Shown: positions 14,201-25,345 of the stretch, piece by piece
How the letters are laid out: every line of letters begins with the position of its first letter
How positions within the stretch are numbered: the stretch's first letter is position 1
NCBI RefSeq assembly: GCF_019649055.1
Contig: NW_026570392.1
Coordinates: 62,001-126,000 of the forward strand
Length of the DNA: 64,000 nucleotides
Reading direction: 5' to 3'
Source: Paramacrobiotus metropolitanus
Taxonomy: Eukaryota > Tardigrada > Eutardigrada > Parachela > Macrobiotidae
The notes under the pieces: generated by a model
Databases searched by the model: none
What the model saw: only the letters and a program-made list of their open reading frames with translations
Told to the model about the DNA's origin: nothing
Translations under genes and position numbers: made by a program

Positions 14201-14298
14201 CCGGCCATTTCCTGTCGGCCTCGCCGCCGTCCACGGTGCCGGGCAGTCTGGGCGGCCTGGATCATATGGCCGACATGGCCGTGGTGGATTCCGTGTAG
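5268..14298 (+). CDS. lab: Labial / Hox1 homeodomain transcription factor
   Basis: Five exons: 5268-5580, 8682-9229, 10759-11224, 12899-13232 and 14157-14298, with GT-AG junctions in phases 1, 0, 1 and 2. Together they make 1803 nt, about 600 residues. The N-terminal part is rich in S, P, Y and Q, with poly-Q runs near residues 197 and 412. The labial-type hexapeptide YKWMQVKR has its Trp at about residue 433. A long Gly/Pro linker leads to a homeodomain at about 507-566 whose [16 protein letters not shown] and [10 protein letters not shown] segments are diagnostic of labial; W48, F49, N51 and R53 are present. Intron 4 splits the W48 codon. The C-terminus is short and ends DMAVVDSV. Labial proteins are nuclear, bind DNA with Exd/Pbx and specify the anterior head. 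The start chosen is the first ATG after an in-frame stop at 5202. Introns 1-4 contain no other gene that I can see. Alternative 5' exons cannot be excluded. Confidence 0.95.
5887..5896 (+). promoter_or_regulatory. Candidate Hox1-Exd/Pbx composite site in labial intron 1
   Basis: TGATGGATAA matches the bipartite Hox-Pbx pattern TGATNNATNN in its Hox1-preferred TGATGGAT form. It lies about 300 bases into intron 1. A weaker TGATTCATCT follows at 6138-6147, and a CTGTCA (Meis/Homothorax type) lies at 6080-6085. Labial and Hoxb1 autoregulatory enhancers are known to use such sites. Function here is inference from motif match only. Confidence 0.35.
12360..12369 (+). promoter_or_regulatory. Candidate Hox1-Exd/Pbx composite site in labial intron 3
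   Basis: TGATTGATGG is an exact fit to the Hox1-Pbx composite consensus known from Hoxb1/labial autoregulatory elements. It lies in intron 3 (11225-12898), about 540 bases before the homeobox exon. I found no CTGTCA partner within 50 bases. The motif is visible; autoregulation is inferred. Confidence 0.4.
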
Positions 14299-14903
14299 AA
14301 ACCGGGCGCCTGCGTCGTCCGCACGTGGCGCCCCCTGTGCATTCCCGTATCCCCGTGCTAACGTGTATAATTCTCTCACTCGTACTTTCCTGTGTAATTC
14401 GGAATTCCATGGAAGCACTCTAATGTTCATTGACTATATATGAAGGTGTTTTAACGCGGCGCGAGCTGTACAAGGTTTATTTTCCTTTTCTAAGAAGTTG
14501 ATTATTCCGTTTTCTGTTTTTCAGTATGTTATAATTATATTTTCTTTGTGATTATGTGCAACGAGATTACACCTGTCACTGTGCAAAGCTGGGATTTCGC
14601 ACCGAGTTTACGGACTATTAAAATCAGTCTGAAAGGTTTATTTGTGGTGCAAGAAGAAAGCCGGGCTACCGACAGTTGCGTGTGAGTGTGTTTTGTAAAC
14701 GGAAGACACAATTTTTGGGAGAAGAGAGTGAGCATAATTACATATACGGCGACGACATCACTATGAATAATCTAAATATGAACGTGAATATTTCTGATGT
14801 GAGTACTTGGATGTCAGAAAGGTACAGCGCAGCAACGAGGCACAATAACATAGACATAATTATTACAAAAAACAAAAAGAAAGTACAACGCATTTCTGTA
14901 GAG
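14299..14903 (+). other. Labial 3' untranslated and flanking region
   Basis: No coding sequence is recognised. A variant poly(A) signal ATTAAA occurs at 14617-14622, about 320 bases after the labial stop; I saw no canonical AATAAA before it. The transcript end is therefore tentative. Confidence 0.35.
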
Positions 14904-17070
14904 TCAGGATTTCCTTTAGTGCAAACACAAGAACCGAAAAAGTTTGCGAATTACGATTACCCATTACTGCGGGCATTTCGATGAAGATGAACGATAACGA
15001 CAACACGGCTAAATTCTCCGTGCTCAATATCTGAAAATTTAACTCGCAATGCAAGTAAAATTAACTAAGCACTGAATTAAGTAAGTACTAAGCACGAACT
15101 AAACACTGAACTACAATGTATTTTACAACAAATTAACATACTATTCAGTGATACCGGCTACAAAATTCGTCTCTTGTTTTGTTTTTTCTCGCACATTCGT
15201 ATCGACGTGACCCATTCGACTCATTCGATAATGTTTGACTCTTCGATTAACTTTAAATACCGCGTGAATCTGGCTTTTGGATTCATCTTCAACAACAATC
15301 TCATCGATGGCAATTTCTTGTACCCACACAGTTAAGCTCCGAGGATCGTACAACATAAATATTTTCAACTGTTTCGGCGAAAACAAACCACGAAAACAAA
15401 CCACACGAAATTATCTGCTCCCAGGGTATTATCTGGTGCCAACCGTTGATCGAAAGCAGTATTAACAGTGGCTGCATGACACGGGACTAAAACAATGCAG
15501 ATTTGACTTCTAATTGTAGCTACAATTGTTCCCAGAAACAAACTGTCAAATACCACCATCACCTTCCGTCCCGGCATCGGCTGCAGTACTTCTCGGTGAG
15601 CGTGGATAAATCGCAGGCAGTCTACCACGTCGCTGTTCTCCTCGTAGTCGTAACCTGACCCGAAACAGTAATAGCTACATTATGTCGAGCTGGCGACGCC
15701 ATTCCACAAACTCCGGGCAACCCTGACAGTTACGCGCCTGTTTGATGCTGTGGATTTTGGTAAAAAGGACACCCACACTTCTTGGGAGCACTGCGGTTGA
15801 GTGAGCACAATATTCCACAGCATACATGTGCGACGACATTGCACTAGGTGAATACTATCTAAATACTGGAACACTGCGCCGAATATTTCTACCGGCAAGG
15901 GGAATAGGCCTGCGTTTGGATCGACCGGCTCCCATTCGACGCATCCAGAGCAGGGTGCCAGCTTCGGGGGAAGCCACGCAGAGCCGTTAAATGTCCACCC
16001 TGACTTAACGAGCTTCTCCATATCGCACTGGGCTTCTGCTAGGAGTGCGAGGATTTCCTGTTGTGGCAAACACAAGAACCGAAAAAAGTTGTGCGAAGTT
16101 ACGTATTACATTGCATCTACTGTACACGTATACCGAATGAAGAAAAAACGAACGAATAACGACAACACGGCTATGACATTCTTTCCGGTGCTCAATATCA
16201 TGAAAATTTAACTAAGCAATGTACGAAGTAAGCAATTAACTAAGCAATGAATTAAGTAAGTACTAAGCACGAACTAAACACTGGTTTAACTAAGCAATGT
16301 ACCTTTTACGAACAAATTCAACTCGCACTGACGCGTTCAGGGATACCGGGTGGCTGACAAAATGGTCGTCTCTTGTTTTGATTTGTTTCTCGCAGATGCT
16401 TTATCGCACCGTGACCCATTCGACTCATTCGATAAATGTTTAGACTCATTCGATTAATTTTAAATACAAAATGAATAAAAGGCTTTTGAAAGAATTAAGC
16501 CATCTACGTTTGCAAAGGTGCCAAATGAAACGAAGTGTAAAGTTTTCGTATCCCAGTTCACGAAATATAAAATCTCGTGCCATTTGTTCCCCTTACAGAC
16601 ATTTTAAATATTTTCAACTGTTTCATCTAGCGAAATACATTTATTTTCAACAGAAAATAGTTGTGGACATGCTGCATACACTAAACGAGTTATGCAGTCA
16701 TGACACAATGTGACGTTTTCAAAAAATGCCATGTTTTATCTGGATTTTCGGATATTTTGGTTAACAGTTTTGGCTGCATGACAGGGTGAATAAAAAAAAT
16801 GCAGATTTGACTTCTAATTGTAGCTAACACATTGCTTTTTCAGAAACAAAACTAAATCAGATAAGGTTTTAGAGTGTTCGATCGACATTTGTTTTCAAAA
16901 ACTCTGTTTGCGGATTTCACGAGAATTACTCGTGCGGAGTCTCTGTTATTTGCAGTGCGCTGGCCACGCACCTTGCCAGAATATTGCATTTCCTTGCAGT
17001 AAAAAAAACACAAGACGCAACCCCTCGACCCGAAACAGTAAAGTAGCTACATTATTATCGTTAGCTGAAC
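14904..17070. repeat. Imperfect direct duplication, about 1.15-kb period
   Basis: Sequence starting at about 14904 (AGGATTTCCT..., then CAAACACAAGAACCG) recurs at about 16050-17070. Shared landmarks include GACAACACGGCTA, AAGTAAGTACTAAGCACG, GACCCATTCGACTCATTCG, ATTTTCAACTGTTTC and GCAGATTTGACTTCTAATTG. Both copies carry many small indels. The copies flank the F-box exon at about 15691-16057, and the left copy includes a scrap of the exon's own start, so this looks like an old tandem duplication of an exon plus its intron within the array unit. Confidence 0.6.
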
Positions 17071-18549
17071 AAGCAAGAAATTTTAGAACAGAACAGCAAG
17101 AAAATTCCAGTCTTATGCTAATTTTGACTTGACTTAATTTTTTTATGTTAAAAACAACGCTTTTTCGAATAATACTAACCAGGGCCCGGTCACCGCCCTC
17201 AGAAAAATTTCATATTTTGCTTGAAGACAGAGTAGGTATTGGGAATACCTAAAATAATATTTTCATCGGCAATGGTGCAGTAGGCGTGGCCAAAAACAAA
17301 TCTAACTGCCGAATGTATTGTTAGTGCACTGGCAATACATATGGCGCTTATACAGATATATGGCCAAGCCAGCCGTCAGTTTACGTGTTTACCGTGTACG
17401 TATTCTCATTATTAAATGGTGTTCATCGTACTGGTGAAAACTTATGTTTTGAACTTTTTCTTCGGTAAATTTACTTTTTACTGACTGGCTTGACAATGTA
17501 AAAGTTTTCTGAACTCTTTGTACTTGCCAGCATCGCGCGCGTGGTGCAGTACAGATAATAATTAAGAGGTGAGCAGTGTAATCAAATCAAATCTACTACC
17601 GGTTAAATTTTTACAAAAATGGATGTTGTAAAAACAAAAATTAAGAAATAGTACGGTAGTCAACAAGCTAGTCTGTAAATGCAGTGATAACAGGTAACAC
17701 TGATCGGGGTGCCGTATGTACTGCCAATACAATCGATGTACATTGACAATACATGCGACACTTAAATTTAATTGTTTCTGGCCACGCCCACTGGACCAGT
17801 GCCGACAATTGTATTTTTTTAAGTGTACCCCATACGGTCCATACCTGTTCTGTCTTCAAACAAAAAATAAAATTTTTATGAGGAGGGAGGTGGTGACCGG
17901 TCACCCTACAACTCACCGCATGACCGACGGCGTATATCCACATGCCGCTCGTAGTCTGCTCTTGCACGCACAGAACCGCGTTTCCGACTTGACGCACTGG
18001 GTGAAAATGCCAGAGGTCCAGGTAGTTTTTCCAAATACTCCACAGCGGCGCCGAAATCGGCTCACTACAAGCATATGATGCAATCATGAAGTGAGTTGGT
18101 TGAAGGGCCTTCTTGGACGACACAATGCGGACCACCTCGACTGGAAAGCAGTCCCGGACAATCACAGAGCCGCACTGCACCTCGATAAACACGCACTTCG
18201 TGCCGAACAGTCCGGGAACGAGGAACTTGGCCGGATACCATGTCCACGGTTGATTTGACGATGGTCGCGCTAATACCTGAATCTGCTCGCTGGAACCTGC
18301 GCTTAGGGTTGCTTTCAGCTCCTTAATTCTCTCGGAATCTGCACCTGTAGGTATCAGACACTGAAAAAGCTTTCTGGATATATTATGATGCTCTATAAGC
18401 TGTGCATGCTGCCCGGGACAGTCGAAATCCAGGACGAAGCCATCAGCCGTGACATCGACGACGTGTGCAAGCTGGAGCTGACCATCGTCAGTGAGGACAT
18501 CCACCGTGTTCCAGCTGGTTACTCCGGACAGTTTGACGATTAAGCGCAT
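15365..18549 (-). pseudogene. Agenet-like/F-box family unit 8, decayed
   Basis: Exon A (17917-18549, 211 codons) is open from ATG through a GTGAGT donor after ...VGHA, and has both Agenet-like segments (WNTVDVLTDDGQLQ near residue 12; then QPWTWYPAKFL). Exon B starts after CAG at 16057 and still shows WTFNGSAW and the F-box LPVEIFGAVFQYLDS, but hits a stop at about 15680. The family block VDCLRFIHAHREVL (about 15540-15628) continues in another frame and the rest has decayed. No exon C is found before labial. A TIR element (17183-17903) sits immediately inside the intron at the exon A donor. Probably non-functional, unless exon A is used alone. Confidence 0.7.
17183..17903. mobile_element. Non-autonomous DNA element with long imperfect inverted repeats
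   Basis: Both ends carry CCGGTCACC followed by a CCTC-rich stretch, and about 180 bases of each end match in inverted orientation. Shared blocks include GAAGACAGA, GGCGTGGCC, GGCAATACAT and its partner. The interior is AT-rich and non-coding. I could not identify a clear target duplication or assign a superfamily. It lies within the intron of F-box unit 8, abutting the splice donor. Confidence 0.55.
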
Positions 18550-19090
18550 TCTAGCAAGTTCGCCGGCAATGGGAAAGCGTTGTTTGAGGCGCTGTTTCCT
18601 CAGTAACAACTCAAGATTACTGCATGGCCTGAAAGCTGTTTGTTATGTTTCAACAAGTGCAGAAGATGCAGCCTTAATGACCAAGACTCGAAGTAATCGG
18701 GATAGTGGGTCACTATGCTTGGATGTGAATCGATTAATGCGGTCACGCTCTTTGTGCACGAGACAAGCCGCATCCATGGTTTCGCATCCGCAATGCGTTG
18801 CTTTCTGCTAACGGATCTGATTTAAAAAAAGATGTACGCTGTCTCTCTGTCGCGCCAAGCAAGCTTTGCGAAGGAGTAGACGGACAAAACCGTGGCCCAT
18901 TGTTCGGGATATAGTCGCATCTCTTAACAGGCTCATTGTTCAGCCTTCATACGCTGAACATAGCGGCTCATTGTCCAGTCAGTCTTCATAGTCTCTGGTT
19001 GGTGTTCCCTCGTTCAACTTAGAACGCCCAGCCCGCCTTATGAAACGCCTTTTGCACAGTCACAGCCAGTAGAACTGCAGGTGTTCACGT
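18550..19090. other. Non-coding stretch between array unit 8 and repeat DNA
   Basis: This is the 5' flank of the unit 8 exon A start and further DNA with no recognisable coding sequence or repeat. A short partial repetition of GGCTCATTGT occurs at about 18928-18975. I see no other structure. Confidence 0.4.
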
Positions 19091-19109
19091 TCCACAGGTT
19101 TTACTGGAT

Positions 19110-19490
19110 TTTAAATTATTCTGTAGACGGATGAATCGTATACATTGGCGCGAGAACCGTTTGCGCGCGCAATATCTGGTTGGGAAATTATGATTGCCAA
19201 AAAAATTCCAAAATTCCATGAAAACGCACATTGGCATTTGACATGAAGATACTTTTACACTGAACCAGGTTTTCACATGTTTTTGAAATTTTAAAGTGAG
19301 TTTCCAAAATTGTAAAAATCAGTTTAGCATTTTAAAAATGTGAAGCAAACTTTTATGGTACTTTCAAAATGATCCCACACAGAGTGCTTTCGCTGCGTTG
19401 TGGAGACCAAACGTCTCATATCTTCTCCCAATTTTGCGTAAAAACGCACATTTAGCATGAGGACCGTTTTTACAACCAACCAAGTTTTCA
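19110..19490. repeat. Diverged copy of the foldback repeat found at 26 kb
   Basis: About 19130-19190 matches 26130-26190 (shared GTATACA.TGGCG, GAACCGTTTG and GCGCGCAA blocks). Further segments with ACGCACATT, TTTTACA and TTTTGAAATTTTAAA resemble the inner arms of the 26-kb palindrome. No open frame is maintained. It shows that the palindrome is part of a dispersed repeat family. Confidence 0.55.
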
Positions 19491-19886
19491 CAGTTAATGT
19501 CCTTTATGGAAAGACTTCTCACTGTCATACAAAAGTAAACTAATTATCCCTGCTATGGAATTTCGCATTCCGTTCGCTGTCTTTCAGCTTTGGCGCCTTC
19601 GGTGAAATGAATATGCATGATTCTTTGAGCAACACCTGCGCTGGGAAAAGCCGGTGGATGTAGGGAGACTGGCGCATTTGACGGCAGAGTTAATGCAGAA
19701 CCCAATCGACTCCATTATGATTTGCTCAAGATACAGATACTTCCTGATTTTCCCTATAGTCCAGATACATAGGTGCAGGTACATGCATACAAAGTACTAT
19801 AAAAATTTCTTTTAGATATTCCATAGCATAGCGTTTACTGTTAAGATTTCCCTGTAGCTCAATAAACATTTGCTCATCATTTGAAG

Positions 19887-20195
19887 ATTTTAAAGAGATT
19901 CCAGACGAACGATCCGTGACCATCCGCGCATTATGTAGGTCGAGAGTGGATGCCAGACAACGTGGAAGACGAACTGAGCGATTTGGATGTGCGCAAGCTA
20001 AACAAAATATGCCGGTACGCGTTGTCGGGTCATGTAGCGAAGTACAGCGATCGGTCATCGCCAGACAGCGAAAGCGCCGAAGAAGACGATTCTATAAAAT
20101 ATGTCGTAAAATACGCTCTGAGTCAGAGTCAGAGTTCGAGTGTGGGCCGTAAAAGGCCCCCAACATTTCGTCCCGTGACCACGCTAGACAAATAG
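19887..20195 (+). pseudogene. Relic of an F-box-family exon C, on the opposite strand
   Basis: After an AAG acceptor the frame reads ILKRFQTNDP, a TGA at 19917-19919, then PSAHYVGREW and LSDLDVRKLNKICRYALS. This aligns with exon C of the divergent unit at 49739-49897 (ILRDYQ..., PSAHYQGREW, DVRKLNRFCLYALS). The stop falls where that paralogue has Arg, consistent with CGA to TGA. Unlike the array members it continues into an acidic Ser-rich tail (SESAEEDD) and ends at 20195. No F-box exon is seen upstream on the + strand, so this is an isolated fragment. Confidence 0.65.
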
Positions 20196-20640
20196 CGTTT
20201 GCGAAAAGCGTCAGTACTCTCCGCTGTCGAACGGTACAACGGCTTTGTAACGGTTCACAGGTTGTTTCATTACAGCCACAGGCAACGGCTTAATCGTAAA
20301 CCACCTGTTCTATCCATTTGTTGGCCTTTTGATTTTGATAAGCCGATGCTGATACCTACCGGGTAGCTAATGTTGTCTATACTGGTATAAGAACTGCCAT
20401 GTTCGTGCGGTTACCTCTCGGATTTCGGTTCGTTGTGCAGTTTTTTGTGTATCCAACAGATGAGGCCATTGGTGTCAATTCGAAAACAGACCTGAACCAG
20501 CTGCGCGTATACAGATGGCGCGATTCAAAACTTATTATGCTTACAGAGCCAGAAGTTAATTACGATTTACGTCTATTAACATAAACTTTTTAGGCTGAAG
20601 CTGAACCATCTCGATTCATATTGCGATTCGAAAAATCTCT
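20185..20640 (-). pseudogene. Rearranged fragment of the gustatory-receptor-like genes
   Basis: About 20190-20235 matches part of receptor gene 1 (near 28655-28700; shared AAATAGCGTTTG and TCTCCGCTGTCGAA). 20255-20290 and 20395-20620 match the flank at 29340-29740 (shared GGTTCACAGGTTGTTTC-like and GACATGTTCGTGCGG-like blocks). The order is compressed relative to the source and no frame is kept, so this is a deleted, decayed duplicate. Confidence 0.5.
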
Positions 20641-21615
20641 TATTACGGAAAGTCGCGTGTGTGAAGTGCGTTTCGTATAGTTTACGCAACGTAGCGTATG
20701 CAGAAGCGTATCATCTCCCGGGATCCTCGACCACTGCCTCAAATGGCAGTAACGTGAGCGCAGATACCGTATACTGTAATATAGAGGTTACGTTTTCACT
20801 AGCTCTTAAATTTTGCTGCTGTTTCCTATTAATTTTGTAGTTCCTCCCCCAAATTCGTGATGTTTAGCGCAAGACCATTTGAGCCACGACGATACCGTGC
20901 GAAGTTACGGTAAGGCCTGCGCGCTTAGCAAAGCATTGGATATCCGGGTAACCGGGTTGAGTTTTAACAGCGTTCAGCGATCAGTCGAAAGAAAAACTTA
21001 ATCTGTCTAATACCAACATTATGTGTGTTCTCATTACGCTTGATTTTCAGTAAATTCGATTTTGTTTCGTCACTGGGTAATATGAATCACTTTGCAACCA
21101 TGGTCGCGCAATGAGAGTTCCATAATCCCTCGGCGAATTTCACTTAGTTTCGCCTCCACGTGTGTCAAAACGGATTTCAAGCGGGCACGCTTCGCTCGCC
21201 CGCGTTTTTGTAACTCTGATTTTTGTCTTTTGTGTAACTTTTGTGTGACAGTAGACTGAAACGACTGCTGTTTAGTAGCTCTAGCTACAGTACGACAAAA
21301 TCTATAAACTAGTACAAATTACAAAATGTCAAAATTTAATCTACTTGTACAGTTGTACGTAGTCGTACTCACAATTACAGTAAATCTACTGTGCGGCGTG
21401 TGCGCTCATTACGCTAGGCGGTCGGCTGGCTGCTACGTGAACTCATCTCATCAGTGCCTAGTCCTACAATCTTCACGTCAGCGGTCCGAAGTACAGTTTT
21501 GAGGTACTCCTAATATTCGAATTTTAGTGCGTTTGAACTTTGAAGTAGCTCTTTTATTCAGCTGTTGATTTGTTTTCCTATTTTGAACAGTTTTTTCGTC
21601 CTAAGTTCGCACACC
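20641..21615 (+). other. Upstream region of the Kelch gene
   Basis: No gene is recognised. 21178-21202 can form an imperfect GC-rich hairpin (GCGGGC ... GCCCGC), and GTA/TAC-rich sequence follows at about 21270-21380. The promoter of the Kelch gene must lie here but no core element stands out. Confidence 0.35.
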
Positions 21616-24600
21616 ATGTCGAAGCTGAACAGTTCTGATTTGACTCATGATTGTCCCGCTGACACTGTGGAGCTCTTGCGCGAACTGCGTGTTCTGCAGT
21701 CAACAGGGATCTTGTGCGATGTCAAGTTGACAGGCAGCGACGCATCCTCGGTGGGCATTCCCTGTCATCGCTGCGTGCTCACCGCGCACAGTCCTTATTT
21801 TCGCGCGGTTTTCACCCACGATTGGAAGGAATCCTCGGAACCAGTGTTCCGCCTGGGCAACATCGATCAGCGCACGTTGAAGGAGTGAGTGACAGCGTAC
21901 CACAGCTTCTAGCATCGTGTAGAACGGGTTCCACGATTAATCATGACAGTCTTTGACTTGATAACGCGGCAATAATTGGTATCTTGGTGACTTTCAATTT
22001 GCTCCTTGGCTGATTTATGGATAACGCTGGTTTTGCCCAGGTTGGTAGGATACGCGTACACCATGGACCTGAACCTCAGCGACGACAACGTGACGTCTGT
22101 TCTGATCGCGGCGCAGTTTCTGGGGATGACTCCGGTGGCCGCCAGATGCTGGAAATATTTAGAAGAGCATCTGTGCGTGTCCACTTGCTTGACCGTCCAC
22201 GCGTTGGCCTCCCACCACCACAATCCCCATTTGGCCGCGGCAGCCCTGGACTTGATCTGTCGTCACTGTCTCTCTTTGACGCAGGGCCTGGACTTTCTGC
22301 AGATGGACGCGCAACAGGTACGGCCCTGTGATAGTCATCATGATTGATTGATTGATTTTTAATAGAGTACTCTACAGATGTCACACGTTGGCTGGAATTT
22401 AGTGTTTTAAAAATTACTTGAGGCACAGACATGTCGAAGAAGTTCGCACCGATGTTCAGGATGATGCAATAATCGTGTAAATACCGATGCCTTATTTAGC
22501 CAGCAGTCTATGGACTGCATCACCTGCCATAATCCCCAGACCACAGATATTCTTAAAATATCATATTCGAGCTCAGCGTTATTCATTCATCTTAGAAACG
22601 GCATTTAGAATGCAGAAAAAATTTCGTCTTCAACTCAGTTGCTACCGCCCACAGAAACGGTGGGGCACCTGGGGGACCGGCAGTCAGAAATTTTTTCTTC
22701 CGAAAACAGTTTGAAAAAAATGGTTCCTAGATCAGAAAAATTCGCTGATTATTAATAAGTGGCCAGATTTGGCTTAAAAAATAGTACATGGTTGATGGGG
22801 GTCTCGTGTAAGCCCTTCGTATCACTCTAAATCGTATCCGTATCAAAGGTGCACAGAATGCAACATGCTGCAGTGTACCTGTTTGTTGGGCAATGTTGGC
22901 AGGTGGCCGAGCTGTTGGCGTCGGATGACTTGGAGGTGTCCAGCGAGGATCAGGTGTGGGAGGCGGTGCAGCGCTGGCTGGATCACGACCGTCCTGAACG
23001 ACTGCCGCATGTGTCCGCCGTCCTGCAGGCTGTCCGTGCGCCGTTCCTCAGCGCGGAGGCTCGACAGGAGTACGCGGCGCTTCTGGCCGTTGCGCCGGTG
23101 GGGATCCCGTCGGGCCAGTCCGCGGAGGACGGGCAGTTGGCCGACGGGACAGCGCAAAACACCATCCACGACATTCATGCGGTAATTGTTCTGTATTTAC
23201 GATCTGATTCTGTGTCCACTATGGAGCGAATTATTGGTGGCGTCTACTAGTTAGCCAGGGGTTGTTCCTTGTTTGTAGCGATTTTACTGTGTTAGGTGAT
23301 CTTAGTGTAAATTACTAGAGCTAGCCTTTGGCTGGCCGACGCGGACGCTGAACGCTGCGCGCATGTTGTGGTTCTCGTATAAATGTTTGATAGTTCTGTT
23401 TGTGTGTGTTAGGTGCGCAGGACGTGATCGTATGCGTTGGCGGTTACAGTGATATTCCGCATAACGTCGAAGATTTGGTGCACGTCATCAACCCTTCCAT
23501 CCCGGCTGCGTGGTCCATGAAGGCGCTGCCAGCAACCGTGGATGGCTGCGTTGCAGAGATGCTGGACGACCGCTGGATGGTCATCGCCACCGCTGAGCAC
23601 ATCCGCACCGTACAGCGCGACAGCCACTTCACTGGCCTGCGAACCGAGGGGGCCAGGTGGCCGCCCTGCCGACACCGCGCCATCCCAACACCGCCGGTGT
23701 GGCCGTCCTCAATGGGCGCCTGTATGTCATCGGTGGCACCCATCGTGATGACGAGGACGATCTGTTGGCGTGCGTGGAAGCGTACGATTTCCTCAGCCGT
23801 TCCTGGAGTGCTGTTTCCGCGCTGCCCCACAGTACTGGCTACTGGGTAGCGGTGGCGTGTGCCGGCCGGCTGTATGCCTTCGGCAACGACGGTAGCAGTC
23901 TGGCCTTGGCCTACGATCCTGCCGGTGACACCTGGACCCGACTGGCCGATATGCCCACGCCGCGTGCCGGGGTGGCTGCCTGTGTGACGCCCAGCGGACT
24001 AATTTACATTGTCGGTACGCACTAGTACGAGTGTCTATCCAAATACAACGGGGAAACGCGATTGTATAATGGGTACGATCCCCGATCAGGATAGCATAGA
24101 GGAAGGGATTCTAAGAAGTTATAACGTCGTTTTGCTTGGTACTTAGTTTGTACTCGCATTATGATAAGTACTTATTAAAGTTCATCTGGTACGAGTAGTA
24201 GGGAGAGTAGCTCATGGCGGAAGGGTCCACAGTCTGTACACTAAATGTTGCGGGTGCATTTGTGTAGGCGGAGCTGTAGGTGTCGCTCCCGGGAATGTGG
24301 AGGAATTGGTAGCATGCGCGCTAGTGGAATCCTACGACCCCACCACCAATCAGTGGCAGAGAAAAGGTGGGTCTCATATGGTGATGCTGTAGACGTTGCT
24401 GGTATCAACAGGTGTTGGACAGTACGAGTGTGGGTCGGCATGAACCGTCGGGTATCAGGTGTGTTGTTCTTATCATAGGAGACCTCCTCAAGAAGCGCGG
24501 TCGTCCCGGATGTGCCTGCGTGGGCGGGAAGCTGTATGTGCTGGGTGGATATGACTATAACGAGTCAGCGATGGTCGTCGGTGTCGAAGAGGACAGCATC

Positions 24601-24705
24601 GAGGTGTACGACGAAGAGGCCGACAGCTGGGCGCTGCATGGATGCCGCCTGCCACTGGCCAAGCACGGCTTCAGTTGCGCTGTGATGAAGCTAAAACCGG
24701 GCTGA
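21616..24705 (+). CDS. BTB-BACK-Kelch protein (KLHL-like, CUL3 adaptor)
   Basis: Exons: 21616-21884, 22041-22317, 22903-23181, 23421-24014 (possibly split by a 47-nt intron at 23610-23656), 24268-24366 and 24479-24705. With the small intron the coding length is 1698 nt, about 565 residues. The BTB domain (about 30-125) shows GILCDVKL, PCHRCVLTAHSPYFRAVF and ELVGYAYT. BACK follows with CWKYLEEHL and EAVQRWLDHD. The C-terminal half has Kelch repeats with the GG and spaced Y/W pattern (VCVGGY, LYVIGG, LYAFGND, VESYDPTTNQW, LYVLGGYDYN). Such proteins recruit substrates to CUL3-RING ubiquitin ligases. The start ATG has context CACC. The open question is 23610-23660: either a very short in-frame intron or a net 1-nt frameshift, since GARW next to VAALPTPR would make a better Kelch blade if joined. 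The last four junctions are clean GT-AG. Confidence 0.85.
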
Positions 24706-25130
24706 CCAGCATTCGTTCAGCGAAGAATTTTGCCAGGATCTGGCAATCGCTAAATTACTGGTTTATGCGTTATGTTTTTTAACTTTTTTTGTACCGGTTA
24801 ACTGTTGACCTCGATCTGCTGAAAGTTTTTACGGCCAAAGAGTTATGGCGAGGATCAGTTTTTAAGTTTGTATAGTGTATAATCGACCGGACCGCAGCGA
24901 GAGTCCTCTAGTTCAACAAAAACAGTTGTCTATCTGTCCTGGAAGTCAGAAAAATTAGAAAAGCCAAACTTTAGAAGAAATGTAGAAGGTCACGGTTGCT
25001 TATGCAAAAAAACTCGCCTGCAGATAGGTGTCAGTTTGGATATGGTGTGTCTACTAGTAAGTTGTAACTCAAAATTTAATTAATGCATACGTATTATATA
25101 CTTGTAGTATTACAAACATTTCGTTACCGT
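24706..25130. other. Kelch gene 3' flank, nothing recognised
   Basis: Non-coding sequence following the Kelch stop. I see no clear AATAAA near the stop and no repeat shared with the rest of the window. Confidence 0.35.
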
Positions 25131-25132
25131 GG

Positions 25133-25345
25133 AATGCAAGATTTCAATTTTATTTTTATTCTGCGGGCGTTGCCCTTCATGTACTGTCATAACAAAGTTT
25201 ACGAAAATCGCGGCAACATGCTAACACATCCTCAGCAGGGCGCCATCCGAGGGAAACCGAGAAACGGCCGAAAATTGCGTCGATAGGGGAATCGAACCCC
25301 GGCTACGTCGTTAGATCCGCGTAGGCAGTACCACTGCACAAAGTG
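25133..25345 (-). repeat. tRNA-derived SINE candidate
   Basis: On the - strand, TGTGCAGTGG (25331-25340) resembles an RNA polymerase III A box, and a T-arm-like GGGGTTCGATTCCCC (25286-25300, with its 7-base loop) is a B box. They are spaced as in a tRNA. The acceptor stem does not pair and the anticodon arm would have a 12-base loop, so this is not a functional tRNA. About 150 bases of non-tRNA body follow, ending in an A-rich region at about 25133-25160. This order (tRNA head, body, A-rich tail) is typical of SINEs; no second copy is visible in the window. Confidence 0.5.

Noticed and set aside
1-15000. Hox-linked microRNAs (mir-10 type)
   Set aside because: I looked for the mature mir-10 core around labial and did not find it.
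21100-21420. Possible CRISPR-like or satellite array near GTA/TAC-rich sequence
   Set aside because: No regular spacing or unit is present, and the window is clearly eukaryotic.
25260-25345. Functional tRNA gene on the - strand
   Set aside because: The T arm and A box look right, but the acceptor stem does not pair and the anticodon arm would have a 12-base loop; better explained as a tRNA-derived repeat.
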